A DNA stretch of 64,000 bases from Mimachlamys varia (taxonomy: Eukaryota; Mollusca; Bivalvia; Pectinida; Pectinidae). Positions 21,701-29,401 of this stretch are shown in pieces (position 1 is the first letter of the stretch; each line of letters opens with the position of its first letter). The DNA lies in NCBI GenBank assembly GCA_947623455.1, contig OX392535.1, positions 38,154,688 through 38,218,687 on the forward strand. The letters run 5' to 3'. A program made the position numbers and the translations under genes. The notes under the pieces were generated by a model, which was not told the DNA's origin, searched no databases, and was given only the letters and a program-made list of their open reading frames with translations.

Positions 21701-23992
21701 TTTACCTGACTGTATGGTGACATGTGAAGAGGTTTACCTGACTGTATGGTGACATGTGAAGAGGTTTACCTGACTGTGTGGTGACATGTGAAGAGGTTTA
21801 CCTGACTGTAAGGTGACATGTGAAGACGTTTACCTGACTGTATGGTGACATGTGAAGAGGTTTACCTGACTGTATGGTGACATATGAAGATGTTTACCTA
21901 ACTGTATGGTGACATGTGAAGATGTTTACCTGACTGTATTGTGATATGTGAAGACGTTTACCTGACTGTATGGTGACATGTGAAGACGTTTACCTGACTG
22001 TATGGTGACATATGAAGACGTTTACCTGACTGTATGGTGACATGTGAACGTTAACCTGACTGTATGGTGACAAGTGAACGTTTACCTGACTGTATGGTGA
22101 CATGTGAATGTTTATCTGACTGTATGGTGACATATGAAGATGTTTACCTAACTGTATGGTGACATGTGAAGATGTTTACCTGACTGTATTGTGATATGTG
22201 AAGACGTTTACTCGACTGTATGGTGACATGTGAAGACGTTTACCTGACTGTGTAGTGACGTGTGAAGTCGTTTACCTGACTGTATGGTGACATGTAAAGA
22301 CGTTTACCTGACTGTATGGTGACATGTGAAGACGTTAACTCGACTGTGTGATGACATGTGAAGACGTTTACATGTCTTTATGGTGACATGTGAAGACGTG
22401 TACCTGACCATATGGTGACATGTGAAAACGTTTACCTGACTGCATGGTGACTTGTGAAGATGTTTACCTGACTGTATGATGACATTTGAAGATGTTTACC
22501 TGACTGTATGGTGACGTGTCAAGACGTTAACCTGACGGTATGGTGACATGTGAAGAGGTTTACCTGACTGTATGGTGACATATGAAGATGTTTACCTAAC
22601 TGTATGGTGACATGTGAAGATGTTTACCTGACTGTATTGTGATATGTGAAGACATTTACCTGACTGTATGGTGACATGTGAAGACGTTTACCTGACTGTA
22701 TGGTGACATATGAAGACGTTTACCTGACTGTATGGTGACATGTGAACGTTAACCTGACTGTATGGTGACATGTGAACGTTAACCTGACTGTATGGTGACA
22801 TGTGAATGTTTATCTGACTGTATGGTGACATATGAAGATGTTTACCTAACTGTATGGTGACATGTGAAGATGTTTACCTGACTGTATTGTGATATGTGAA
22901 GACGTTTACTCGACTGTATGGTGACATGTGAAGACGTTTACCTGACTGTGTAGTGACGTGTGAAGTCGTTTACCTGACTGTATGGTGACATGTGAAGACG
23001 TTTACCTGACTGTATGGTGACATGTGAAGACGTTAACTCGACTGTGTGATGACATGTGAAGACGTTTACATGTCTTTATGGTGACATGTGAAGACGTGTA
23101 CCTGACCATATGGTGACATGTGAAAACGTTTACCTGACTGCATGGTGACTTGTGAAGATGTTTACCTGACTGTATGATGACATTTGAAGATGTTTACCTG
23201 ACTGTATGGTGACGTGTAAAGACGTTAACCTGACTGTATGGTGACATGTGAAGACGTTTACCTGACTGTATGGTGACATGTGCAGACGTTTACCTGACTG
23301 TACGGTGACATGTGGAGACGTTTACCTGACCATATGGTGACATGTGAAAACGTTTACCTGACTGCATGGTGACATATGAAGACGTTTACCTGAGTGTATT
23401 GTGACATGTGAAGACGTTTACCTGAATGTGTGGTAACATGTGAAGACGTTTACCTGACTGTACGTTGATATGTGGAGACGTTTACCTGACTGTATGGTGA
23501 CATATGAAGACGTTAACCTGCGTGTATTGTGACATGTGAAGATGTTAACCCGACTGTATGGTGACATATGAATGTTTACCTGACTGTATGTTGACATGTG
23601 AAGATGTTTACCTGACTGTATGGTGACATGTGAAGACGTTTACCTGACTGTATGGTGACATGTGAAGACGTTTACCTGAGTGTATGGTGACATGTGAAGA
23701 CGTTTACCTGAGTGTATTGTGACATGTGAAGACGTTTACTTGACTGTATGGTGACATGTGAAGACGTTTACCTGACTGTGTGGTAACATGTGAAGATGCT
23801 GGTAAGATATTTACCTGACTGCATGGTAAAGATGATAAAGGAACTTGTTAATATCCAGGTAGCGTCATCTATCCAAGCCTCAAGGTCATCTTCAGGAGAT
23901 ATAGTGGTCACTTGGGTTGTCCAGCAGTTTGTCCCTTCTGACAGTGTCCGGTTCTCAAGGGGGCTGACCGTCGTCGTGTTGTCAAACGCCAT
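3144..23992 (-). CDS. Ammonium transporter (Amt/Mep family), complete, nine coding exons
   Basis: The product is an Amt-family channel-like protein that carries ammonium across the plasma membrane, normally as a trimer with 11 transmembrane helices. Coding exons (minus strand) are 23992-23815, 21059-20877, 20078-19998, 13902-13617, 13014-12943, 7842-7783, 5317-5241, 4786-4560 and 3731-3144. They total 1,752 nt, are phase-consistent throughout, and give 583 residues plus a stop. The start is the first ATG; the upstream in-frame codon is GTG after a stop. Visible family features are the aspartate D191 and first pore histidine H199 (VDVAGVGPVHL), W246/F249/S253 (WGWLGFNCGS), the second pore histidine H356 (DDPVGATAVHL) and the C-terminal LEEELYGADYFEH regulatory stretch. 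A ~150-residue tail after the last helix is acidic and His/Asp-rich, longer than in plant or bacterial members. Intron 2 uses a GC donor. Introns 1 and 3 begin with minisatellites built from their own splice donors. Introns 3 and 5 carry a LINE and a DNA transposon. Confidence 0.96.
3955..4345. repeat. Tandem repeat, about three ~114-bp units (Amt intron 8)
   Basis: Three diverged units share cttaacgaacaagc, cacacacacacac and ggatctggaaaa blocks. The unit does not contain exon 8 sequence or a splice donor. Confidence 0.75.
4560..4786 (-). CDS. Amt exon 8
   Basis: Encodes the conserved block TAGAEALLVKLKIDDPVGA and the second pore histidine in TAVHLAGSLWGMISCGLFA. It ends TTTTGG|GTAAAA. Confidence 0.95.
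5241..5317 (-). CDS. Amt exon 7
   Basis: 77 nt encoding FIIHKGKYDIGLLVNGILG then ALVSIT. The acceptor is cttttacag|C and the donor AACAG|GTGAGT. Confidence 0.95.
5452..5716. mobile_element. TIR element with ACCCTCGATATCC ends
   Basis: Terminal inverted repeats CACCCTCGATATCCAAGAGT and inverted CTGGATATCGAGGGTG bound ~265 bp with no coding capacity. A second copy of the family lies at 56.9 kb in an ATR intron. Confidence 0.7.
6073..6205 (+). repeat. Interspersed repeat, CAGTATGCCGAAAAATGAAT family, copy 1
   Basis: About 130 bp matching 53567-53697 (same strand) and 45040-45115 (opposite strand), including acagtatgccgaaaaatgaa and cagtgatgctaggg.g blocks. Function unknown. Confidence 0.65.
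6264..6521 (+). pseudogene. Possible retroelement Gag remnant with degenerate zinc knuckle
   Basis: An 85-residue frame contains CFRYDQYGHLQLVC, which fits a CCHC zinc knuckle (C-x2-C-x4-H-x4-C) except that the second cysteine is tyrosine. Nothing else supports Gag. It may be a fragment of an LTR or DIRS element, or chance. Confidence 0.3.
7375..7560. repeat. TGTAATTG/CAATTACA low-complexity fold-back
   Basis: The words TGTAATTG, CATTACATGTAATT and their complements recur on both strands, so the region can fold on itself. It lies in Amt intron 6. Confidence 0.55.
7783..7842 (-). CDS. Amt exon 6
   Basis: 60 nt encoding SAATTILAACGGGTMAFLL. Frame fixes the acceptor at gttgtag|ATCAGC rather than at the nearby atcag|CGG. 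The donor is TTAAG|GTACGC. Confidence 0.92.
7889..8135 (+). repeat. REYQSVN-type interspersed repeat, copy 2
   Basis: Begins gaataccaaagcgtcaatga and continues through blocks shared with the 14.1-kb copy (ggtgttccagaagagtaa; ctcaaagtgag). It lies in Amt intron 5 and has no complete frame. Confidence 0.7.
8185..8425 (+). repeat. Interspersed repeat, GACGGCCTCCCGGTGTA family, copy 1
   Basis: Shares gacggcctcc.ggtgta, ttttgccgatttaaagtgct, gaagtatactgc and gtgaaccagtc blocks with 61388-61600. Unclassified; intronic in Amt. Confidence 0.65.
9488..10111 (-). CDS. Transposon C-terminal protein with SWIM zinc finger
   Basis: 207 residues starting at an ATG that overlaps the end of the DDE frame by ~50 nt in a different frame. 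The N-terminus contains IREYRSVN and the stretch DRLKAERMKDRL. The C-terminus contains CQCPVGERTMGMCAH, a CxC...CxH SWIM-type zinc finger, followed by a hydrophobic ILYYLGYYRAL segment. The frame is intact. It could be a separate protein, or the C-terminus of the transposase joined by an indel or frameshift. The REYRSVN part recurs as fragments elsewhere in the window. Confidence 0.7.
   Translation of the reverse strand: MVLEDRSTRDLQREMPNKIREYRSVNIIIIQTKDRLKAERMKDRLTTPNGLAQRVKTDPDLSRRARSEFVKMDASSVLFPRLDLDYLRTITCGTYQISLAPGYIAEHLSDYGDYEVWLYQHSQDLLRCQIHSRYKSQTKYNVWIRFTVSPDDKAPIKAYYCQCPVGERTMGMCAHISSILYYLGYYRALENPRPLQPQVKKFRQNLK
10059..11010 (-). pseudogene. DDE transposase catalytic core (DDE_Tnp_4-like), one frameshift
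   Basis: A helix-turn-helix-like region (WSQCSSLIGISKSSVSKTF) precedes the catalytic part: AILDGTYIYIQK (first Asp), GPFTGSENDATITK, VVVDRGFRDVLPVLEASG (second Asp) and ITESRWIVESYHGRLKHL (Glu). The frame is lost at a run of seven A/T pairs (10626-10632); dropping one of them puts the two halves in register. Known members cut and paste the element. Confidence 0.85.
11079..11564 (-). pseudogene. Transposase N-terminal frame (Cys-rich)
   Basis: 161 residues beginning MEGKCVGEGCQLYF, with Cys pairs (CQKC, CCLC) that could bind zinc and an acidic EIEEEDD linker. The frame stops after NDLDPST, and the continuing sequence (VVLDGRGSLES) is in another frame, so it is separated from the catalytic part by a frameshift near 11.03-11.08 kb. 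Function is inferred from position at the start of the transposase. Confidence 0.6.
12943..13014 (-). CDS. Amt exon 5
   Basis: 72 nt encoding WGWLGFNCGSTFGISGGKWK. The acceptor is atcacag|G and the donor GCAAG|GTAGGC. It lies just upstream (in transcription) of the 4.1-kb transposon that fills most of intron 5. Confidence 0.94.
13262..13432 (+). repeat. LINE 3' end with (CTAT)n tail
   Basis: The sequence ends AATAAATCTATCTATCTAT, a 3' UTR and short simple-repeat tail typical of CR1/jockey-type LINEs. It lies in Amt intron 4, and no coding remnant is attached. Confidence 0.5.
13617..13902 (-). CDS. Amt exon 4
   Basis: Encodes AVAERTKLTAYIVFC, the FPAHWIWAPNGWL loop and the pore segment DVAGVGPVHLVGG with the first of the twin histidines. 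It ends in LGLFILW with a split Trp codon at donor TTTG|GTACGT. Confidence 0.95.
14132..14350 (+). repeat. REYQSVN-type interspersed repeat, copy 3
   Basis: The best-preserved copy: its frame reads REYQSVNKTIIRTQKSIK before a stop. This resembles the REYRSVNIIIIQTKDRLK segment of the transposon protein at 9.5-10.1 kb. Blocks continue to ctcaaagtgag and beyond. Confidence 0.7.
14440..14795 (+). repeat. LINE 3' end, GAATCTGAATCTGAA tail
   Basis: Shares long blocks with the reverse strand of 33090-33790 (tcgctaaataaagac.ttt, acaattaaatggcgt, tctctgatgtgttga). It ends attaaagaatctgaatctgaa, a repeat-tailed LINE 3' end. The tail resembles the 3' end of the LINE at 15.06 kb. Confidence 0.6.
15055..16622 (-). 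pseudogene. LINE ORF2 reverse transcriptase C-terminal half and 3' region
   Basis: Begins GLFQGEILSPILYSMYVND, then LLMYADDTVLFAETPEKLQ with the YADD catalytic box, LNTDKTKIVVFRNGG, and NQFNYLGMLFNYNGKFN. Beyond 16145 the frame is decayed but still recognisable (RLSSHNLNIEQGRYRNLHRD; RFCNLCTSYSIEDEFHF). The fingers and first part of the palm are absent. Confidence 0.85.
16623..17768 (-). pseudogene. LINE ORF2 endonuclease domain (5' part of ORF2)
   Basis: APE-type endonuclease. From just after the ORF1 stop the frame reads through SVLSWNIGKG, CLSECWL, ITGDFNARTG (catalytic Asp/Asn), an SLIDYLLV segment and MYDHSPLCF (the catalytic His motif). It contains no ATG before the SWNIGKG motif. The frame then ends abruptly after DKWFLFRFFP, where the deletion joins it out of frame to the reverse transcriptase. 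Confidence 0.85.
17769..18800 (-). CDS. LINE ORF1 protein
   Basis: 343 residues and intact. It has a Lys-rich start (GNKAKKRKKKN), a Ser-rich linker, a coiled coil at about residues 75-185, an RRM-like part (SMKNNLVFTGL) and a basic C-terminal domain (KLYPVVKRLK; IRLVRDRLYVNGKLYDGD). This is the layout of L1-type ORF1 RNA-binding chaperones (Transposase_22 fold). The frame ends in a single TAG, after which the same frame runs directly into the endonuclease of ORF2. Confidence 0.85.
   Translation of the reverse strand: MGNKAKKRKKKNESSSSSVNNSAESPSASAILKEVNGVLHGAESDTNANTLREPCTSTPSAMLPGNTDLNAVHRKLDFLISKIQKLDIIEHQVKNIDATLSTTIRRVNAFEKKITDFEQSVAFVADKCDVFETKCAEIEQLSRRLQEQQGEMDAVNDKMEGILDERNRLADTVTDLQCRSMKNNLVFTGLGGESRDELTEDKLRDFIFHELKIEDRIEFGNVHRFGKHVREKQRPIVARFIYYQDLQRVKNSSYKLQGTPFGIHEQFPAVIEDRRKKLYPVVKRLKSSGDKPSIRLVRDRLYVNGKLYDGDHEAPGNRAGQSAPAATYAATAAAGNSGHRTCT
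18861..19195. other. No recognisable feature
   Basis: Amt intron 3 sequence between the LINE and the 83-bp array. I see no repeat or coding signal in it. Confidence 0.4.
19236..20030 (-). repeat. 83-bp minisatellite anchored on the Amt exon 3 splice donor (10 units)
   Basis: Ten units begin at 19236, 19319, 19402, 19485, 19567, 19650, 19733, 19816, 19899 and 19982 (period 83, once 82). The last unit is the real exon-intron boundary. On the minus strand each unit carries ~34 nt of the end of exon 3, the donor TATCAG|GTAGAC, and ~49 nt of intron. Units differ at only a few positions. A degenerate half-unit precedes 19236. Confidence 0.95.
19998..20078 (-). CDS. Amt exon 3
   Basis: An 81-nt exon encoding EKHMGTVFSKFIFQASF then CTTATTIVS. 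The acceptor is gattttacag|AC and the donor TATCAG|GTAGAC. It joins exon 2 (split Asp codon) and exon 4 (split Gly codon, then AVAERTKL) without loss. Its last ~34 nt and donor are repeated through the following 83-bp array. Confidence 0.92.
20090..20690. other. Amt intron 2, no recognisable feature
   Basis: AT-rich intronic sequence with no open frame or repeat shared with other parts of the window. Confidence 0.4.
20692..20850 (-). repeat. tRNA-derived SINE, copy 1
   Basis: On the minus strand, a tRNA-like head (GGTGGTGCAGTGGATAGCGC as A box; GGGGTTCATTCC as a mutated B box) is followed by the central tgggaggaaat.tgagtacc block shared with the SINEs at 34.5, 40.4 and 47.8 kb. It lies within 30 bp of the GC splice donor of Amt exon 2. 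Confidence 0.75.
20877..21059 (-). CDS. Amt exon 2
   Basis: Encodes GFGLLESGMASRKNEVNIMV and helices 2-3 (VVFGGLTYWAIGYGLTFGD). The acceptor is ttgttacag|GT. The exon ends CCCAG|GCAAGT, a GC-type 5' splice site, and the reading frame requires this junction to reach exon 3. Confidence 0.94.
21181..23815 (-). repeat. 32-bp minisatellite anchored on the Amt exon 1 splice donor (~80 units)
   Basis: About 2.6 kb of 32-bp units (some 28 bp). On the minus strand each reads ACCATACAGTCAG|GTAAAC then gtcttcacatgtc. The junction with exon 1 reads ACCATGCAGTCAG|GTAAAT, so the array is a continuation of the exon end and its 5' splice site. A higher-order period of ~698 bp is visible: the variant catgtctttatggtgacatg occurs at 22371 and 23069. 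Confidence 0.95.
23815..23992 (-). CDS. Amt exon 1 (start codon)
   Basis: Encodes an extracellular N-terminus with N-glycosylation-like NTT and NRT sites, then the first helix ending WILTSSFIIFTMQS. It ends CAGTCAG|GTAAAT, and this end plus donor is the seed sequence of the adjacent array. Phase 1. Confidence 0.93.
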
Positions 23993-24004
23993 ATCTATAT
24001 TCAC

Positions 24005-25489
24005 TTAAGGTCCGCTTGGTTAGGCATATTCTAAAACAGTATACCACAACATGTTATGACGTCATTTTCCAGATACATACAGAGACCAATAAAGTGTCCC
24101 TTATTAATCCTTGTATATACGAAAACCTCAGGAATTGAGAATTATCTAAACCGTTTGCCAATTAATTAGCCGCTGCACTGTTGAATAGCTTTTACGATAT
24201 GCTTGACATGGCAGCAGTACTAGGCCCACACAATAAACATCGAACGGATCATATCACTTCATGCTGACGTACGCTTTTAACACGAATCATAAAACGCTGT
24301 ATTTAAATAATTACAATTCTTTTCGAAGTCAAATAATATATATCCGTTTTCGCCGTTTGATGTCGGAGGTTCAATTTCAATTGCTACAAATATATTTATG
24401 TATCATATGTGAAATTAATTATAGTCTTAGTAAAACTTTACCATTATTAAGTCAACCAGGCTTTTTGTAGAGTTGTCGATCAACCGTAACCTTCTCAATA
24501 ATTTAGTTTCGCTTACCATTTGTCGATGAGTAGACAAACACACCCAATATAGAAATATCCACATAATATATATATGTACTCAATGGCGAATAATTAACAT
24601 AATAGTTCTAGCAACATAGCCGAAATAGTTTTTGCAAGCATACTGTCTTCACGATTGTTTTTAGTACGCTTATTTTTGATACTTTGTCATTCCCGTTTCG
24701 AACTTATTCCTGTCGTTTGAAATGGTGTGACTACGAAAAAGACATAATATACACTTGTAATATGTAATCAAATAACGAATAAATTGCATTGAAACTTATT
24801 TTTCACTGAAATTGACGACAACTATGATCATTTGACGGTAGCGTGCAGTGTCGGATATTTCTCAGAATTTCAATTCATCAGTTTTGGTTACAGTAGGATA
24901 AGCATTGCATTATCCATATTAATTATTCATACCTTATAAAAGAGGATGTTGTAGTGACAGTCTCCATCCACGAGGTCGTATCGACTAACAGGTTGATTTT
25001 CAGTCCCAGCTCAATATTGTATACACTCTCCCATGATTGCGTTCGGTAATGATATACATTGTGCTATCAAATGATTAATTATGAATAGGCGAGTACGAGT
25101 ACGGTCCCATACAAACGATTGCAATCCGAAGCAGTTCAAATAAATATGATTGAAGCGACTGATATTCTTCATTATGTAACTGTGTGTATATATATGATAA
25201 TGATTTTGGTTAAGCATTGACAACTTACTTAAAAACTTAACCTGTTATTTTACAAACATTTGGTTCTTCTCTAAATTCAGCACATAAATTTTAAGTGAGA
25301 TAAATTGCAGCGATAGCTGTTCCCTTTCAAATTACTTTATCGTTTTCGATATGTTTGTGAAAGCATCAAAGATTGATATTTCTGTTCCTATTGTTAAGCT
25401 GACCGTGCTTCTAGTCGACGCCTCGGGCTTTAGTAGATCGATGACAGGGATATTGAAATTAACATGCGGGTTGCAACGTACAGGCTAGT
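24005..25489. other. Upstream region of the Amt gene, no supported feature
   Basis: Presumably holds the Amt promoter and any 5' untranslated exon. On the minus strand cttttataag|GTATGA near 24930 could be an untranslated exon end. It is too weak to annotate. Confidence 0.3.
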
Positions 25490-26137
25490 ACAAGGGTACA
25501 TTCGCGCTACGGGTTGAACCAGCTGAACCAGTTGAACCTGCAGCGAAAACACCAGGCACAGATTTGGACCGAGGCTGACCTCTGGAAAATCTGGCACGTG
25601 TGGTTTGAGGGGTCCAGACCACGGACTTAGTCCGTGGTAATGTAAACACTAACACAGGTGCTTGTGGACATGAATTTGACTATTTTTTCATTGAATGTAG
25701 AAGGTAATATACATATACGGTGTTTCATAATAATATAATGCTAAATTATAAAGTTTACAATAACAACCTACATAATGTATGCAGCGTAGCCTTATAAAAA
25801 CCTAATCTAAGTCCGTGGTCCAGACGAACCTGGCCGAAACTAAATTGCTGACCATTGCTAGTTTGTGTTGTTTATTTCTTAAACAATGTCATTCCAGATG
25901 AAGATGTAAAAATATGTTACGTAATTAAGTGGACGTGTGAAATAACGGCATTTTATTATTAATATGTCATTGATTTCTCCTCCGAAACTGTGGATTTTAG
26001 CTCTGCCTATGCAGCTAGACGTATAAAGTGTTAAATATACGTCTCTGGCCTATGGTTCGGTCCATGTGCGTTCGTTTATCGTGGTTTATTTCTGTGCCTC
26101 CTGTGCCGGTTCAACCTGTAGCGCGAATTTACCCCAA
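25490..26137. mobile_element. TIR element with TTCGCGCTACGGGTTGAACC ends
   Basis: Left arm cattcgcgctacgggttgaa at 25.5 kb and inverted right arm ggttcaacctgtagcgcgaa at 26.11 kb. The left end also has a short gaaccagctgaaccagttga direct repeat. There is no transposase. It contains the CCACGGACTTAG element. Confidence 0.55.
25617..25824. mobile_element. Fold-back element, CCACGGACTTAG family, copy 1
   Basis: The left end carries the perfect palindrome CCACGGACTTAGTCCGTGG and the right end CTAAGTCCGTGG. Related pairs occur at 30886-30927 and, decayed, at 39664-39704. Confidence 0.6.
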
Positions 26138-26430
26138 TATTCTAACGGAAGTCTCGTGATGCAAGTCTCGAGACCACGCATTATATGTACGAACACTAGT
26201 CTCAATTTTTCTCCACCCAGAGTTGTCTTTCCTTGCCCTATAAGTTCGTTGTACTGGAACGCGAAGGCTTGTACAAATGGGTTTAACGGGTTTTTATTTA
26301 AACCTATTTCATAACAATTATGCATGTTTATACGCCTCTCGTATGTAGCCCTTTCTCTGGCTTCCCTTGCAACATTACTCAGGGTCATTGAATAGTGTGA
26401 CCGCGTGTCAAACACAGGGACATGAGAATT
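26086..26430 (-). pseudogene. Unrecognised open frame (~110 residues)
   Basis: From HVPVFDTRSHYSMTLSN through ARERATYERRINMHNCYEIG to RLPLEYWGKFALQVEP the frame looks protein-like and lacks low complexity. Its N-terminal extension comes from the adjacent MITE, so a true start is not visible. I do not recognise it. It could be a transposon fragment or an exon. Confidence 0.25.
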
Positions 26431-26823
26431 ACAGGCCCAATATACGTAACTTCCGGGACATTTTTGTGATTCTGAAAAATTCTGAAAAAAAATCCAGTTG
26501 ATAACCATGCAATAATAAGCCTAAAACGAAGTTAACTTGAGCGGTAACTAACAAGAAACTCTTGACAAAAAAAAATCCAAAGAATTGAAAATAATTCAGG
26601 AGGGGCCCACTTCAACAACAAAGCCGTAGGTAGAAGACGGTTCGAAATGGACGCGTGTTTACACATAGCGTGTTTCAACCGCTGCTGTACCGGTAACCGC
26701 GAAAGAATTCATCTTGAATATTGCTGCTACCAGTTAATCTTAACTAAATCTATAAATACAGTAAGTTATTAGGCTTGAATTTCGCTTCAAGTTTTGCCGA
26801 AAGTTACGTATATTGGGCCTTTA
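26429..26823 (+). mobile_element. TTAAAGGCCC-ended MITE, copy A
   Basis: Ends read TTACAGGCCCAATATACGTA and, inverted, ACGTATATTGGGCCTTTA. The internal blocks ccagttgataaccatgcaat, aagaaactcttgac and tcatcttgaatattgct are shared with five other copies. No coding capacity. Confidence 0.85.
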
Positions 26824-26850
26824 TCAATTTGTTACAGCTAGTTTCGGATC

Positions 26851-27236
26851 TTAAATATACGTAAATTCAGTAACGTTTTCGTGATTCTGCAAATTTCTGA
26901 AAAAAAATCCAGTTGATAACCATGCAATAATAAGCCTAAAACGAAGTAAACCTGAACGGTAACTAACAAGAAACTCTTGACAGAAAAATCCAAAGAATTG
27001 AAAATAATTCACATGGGGCCCACTTCAACAACAAGCCGAAGTTAGAAGACAGTTCAAAATGGACGCGTGTTTACAAATATCGAGTTTCAACTGCTGCCGT
27101 ACCGGTTACCGCGTAAAAATTCCTCTGGAATATTGCTGATATCAATTAATCTTAACTAAATCTATAGTAATAAAAAGTTATTAGGCTTGATTTTCGCTTT
27201 GAGTTTTGCCGAAAGTTACGTATATTGGACATTTAA
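26851..27236 (+). mobile_element. TTAAAGGCCC-ended MITE, copy B
   Basis: Lies 27 bp after copy A in the same orientation with the same internal blocks. Its left end has lost the GGCCC part. Confidence 0.85.
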
Positions 27237-27439
27237 CTATATTTTTTTAAGAGTACATGTAACATACACTTTTACTATAAGTACATATAATTTTACAATA
27301 CGGCCCTGTTAAAGACGCATATAAAATTAAGATAATCAGCACATTATAATATATCAAAGTAATAATCAATGATAAAGATATCAATTACCCAAATATGATA
27401 TGAGAAATTGATTATATAATCTATAAGAATGGCCTCTGA

Positions 27440-27895
27440 TTAGAAAAGTATTCACTATAGAACTCCCTCCGGATTTAGCCAAAGAGTATTTTAAATTTAC
27501 AATATGTAACACTAAACTTCCAATAGAAACTGATAGGTGGTCAAATATACAACGTGAGTATAAAATATGTAATTTAAGTAGATGAATTCCATTATTTATT
27601 TTGTTGTACGCAAGAAACAATCTTCAATAGTAGACAAAAATATATGTCCAGATTTTAGTATTTTAGACCAATCTCATTTAAATTTCATACATTGTCCAAT
27701 CACGTAACGTTACATGAATGGATATCATTTGGTAAATTTATAACTGATATAAATATGAAAATCAGTTTACAACACTGATGTCCATCCTGTTCAACCATGT
27801 ATTAATGTAGCCCATTTGTACAATGTATATATCTATATATTCTCTACACTATCTTGTTTTTGAGAAATAAAACAATTGTCATTGTTTTTCAATTA
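27440..27895 (+). pseudogene. LINE ORF2 3' fragment
   Basis: KEYFKFTICNTKLPIETDRW then IQREYKICNL matches the Cys-rich C-terminal part of ORF2 of the LINE at 15-19 kb in pattern. Stops follow. It ends in a 3' UTR with gagaaataaaacaattgtc. Confidence 0.65.
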
Positions 27896-28387
27896 TTTTT
27901 ATAGGTGGTATTTATTTAAACAAAGGAACGCATAAGTTTAAGTCGATAATGGCTTCTATCTTGGATTTCTTCTGATTACAACACAGAAACGGCCTCATCA
28001 GAAGCAATCCCATAATTCGGTCAATATCCATTACATAATATACACTGTATGTCCAGGTTAATATCTCTTTTTGGTCCATTTATAATTTCAATCCCATATT
28101 AACCCAAAGAAAATTCTTTAGTATCTGATGCTAAAGTAGTGAAACTTACAAAAATTCTCCGGGGAAATAATGCTAAGTTTAAGAAGTTATTGTTTCAACG
28201 GATACAACCGACTGGTCGCGTAGACTGGACTTTCTTTTAGCTCATCTCTTTTAAAAGATTAAAGCGGAAAAACTGCGGATAAGTTTCCGTGATACAGCAT
28301 TTCTTGTTTAGACCCAAAACTTATCCTTTTTGTTCACGAGTGCTACGAAATTATAAAATTTAAAACAAGTATACAATATGTCAAGCC

Positions 28388-28622
28388 ACAGTTGCTTGAG
28401 TTTCTGTCAGTAAATAATAAATATACATGTGTGTAATGAGCCTCCCATTACAGTAATGTAATGGAAGTACGTCCATTACATTCTGTAATGGGCCGCGGCT
28501 TAATATATATAAACATTTTTTTTATAAACTGACAGAAATTCAAGCAACTGTGCTGTAATGGGCCGCGGCTCAATATATATAAACATTTTTTTTATATACT
28601 GACAGACTCTCAAGCAACTGTG
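28388..28622. mobile_element. hAT-type MITE with perfect 8-bp TSD
   Basis: Inverted ends ACAGTTGCTTGAG and CTCAAGCAACTGT are flanked by GTCAAGCC on both sides (28380-28387 and 28623-28630). The right part contains a ~68-bp internal direct duplication around gtaatgggccgcggct. The 8-bp duplication is the hAT hallmark; there is no coding capacity. Confidence 0.8.
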
Positions 28623-28639
28623 GTCAAGCCAAGTTGTTA

Positions 28640-29165
28640 TTTATCATGGTACAATGTAAATCCAGGACTTTTCCGAATCATATAATTTATTAAATAAGAT
28701 ATCCGATATGTTTATAAGATATCTTTTAGAATTTATGAGATAAATAATATGATATTTAGGACATCTTATATTATGAAATATCTGATATCTTTTGTGAAAT
28801 ATCTAATAAACTTTTCTTGTATTATATTATACAAGATATCTGTGAACGGTTTACATAAGATATCTCATTTAATTTCTTGTATACGATATCTCATATAGTA
28901 TATATCTTATAATAAATGAGATATATTTTCTTTATAAAATATAAATTATAAACATATCTCATTAAATTTTCTTGTGATATATATAATATAATAAATGAGA
29001 TATCTTATATACATGATACTTTATGATATATCTTTTATGCGATATCCTATATAATATATCCCGTATAATATATAAGATATCCTATATAATATATAAGATA
29101 TCCTATTTAATAAAAAGGATACCTCATAAAGTTTATAGGATATATATAACATTATATAATTTGGT
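28640..29165. repeat. AT-rich GATATC-word tract
   Basis: About 500 bp dominated by short near-palindromes of the type gatatcttat/ataagatatc, with no fixed period. It can fold on itself in many registers. Not coding. Confidence 0.6.
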
Positions 29166-29373
29166 AAAATCCAGGATCAGCGTAATAAATGACAACTTGT
29201 TGACTTGCCATTATATAAAATAATTACAACATTGACCATGATAAAGTGAGACTGTTGGGGTATTCCTGAATGGCTTTAGTATTATATATGTATTACATGA
29301 CTATATGAAGGGACGGGGTTATATTATAATGCGTAATATTCGAGGTAACCGGATGCTTTTCGGGGAGGTTTGT

Positions 29374-29389
29374 GGCCCTGAAAAGGGCC
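29374..29389 (-). terminator. Histone-type 3' stem-loop
   Basis: The minus strand reads CCAAAG, GGCCCTTTTCAGGGCC, then ACAAAC. The 16 nt form a perfect 6-bp stem with a TTTC loop. This matches the replication-dependent histone consensus (GGYYYU-UHHH-ARRRCC, flanked by CCAAA and ACCCA/ACAAA) that is bound by SLBP. A purine-rich CCGAAAAGCA lies ~10 nt downstream, where the U7-pairing element would be. The motif begins 32 nt after the stop codon. Confidence 0.9.
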
Positions 29390-29401
29390 CTTTGGTTGTA
29401 A

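Noticed and set aside
21181..23815. CRISPR-like array (regular 32-bp repeats)
   Set aside because: There are no unique spacers and the setting is a eukaryotic intron; it is a plain minisatellite. The same applies at 19.2, 41.0 and 63.3 kb.
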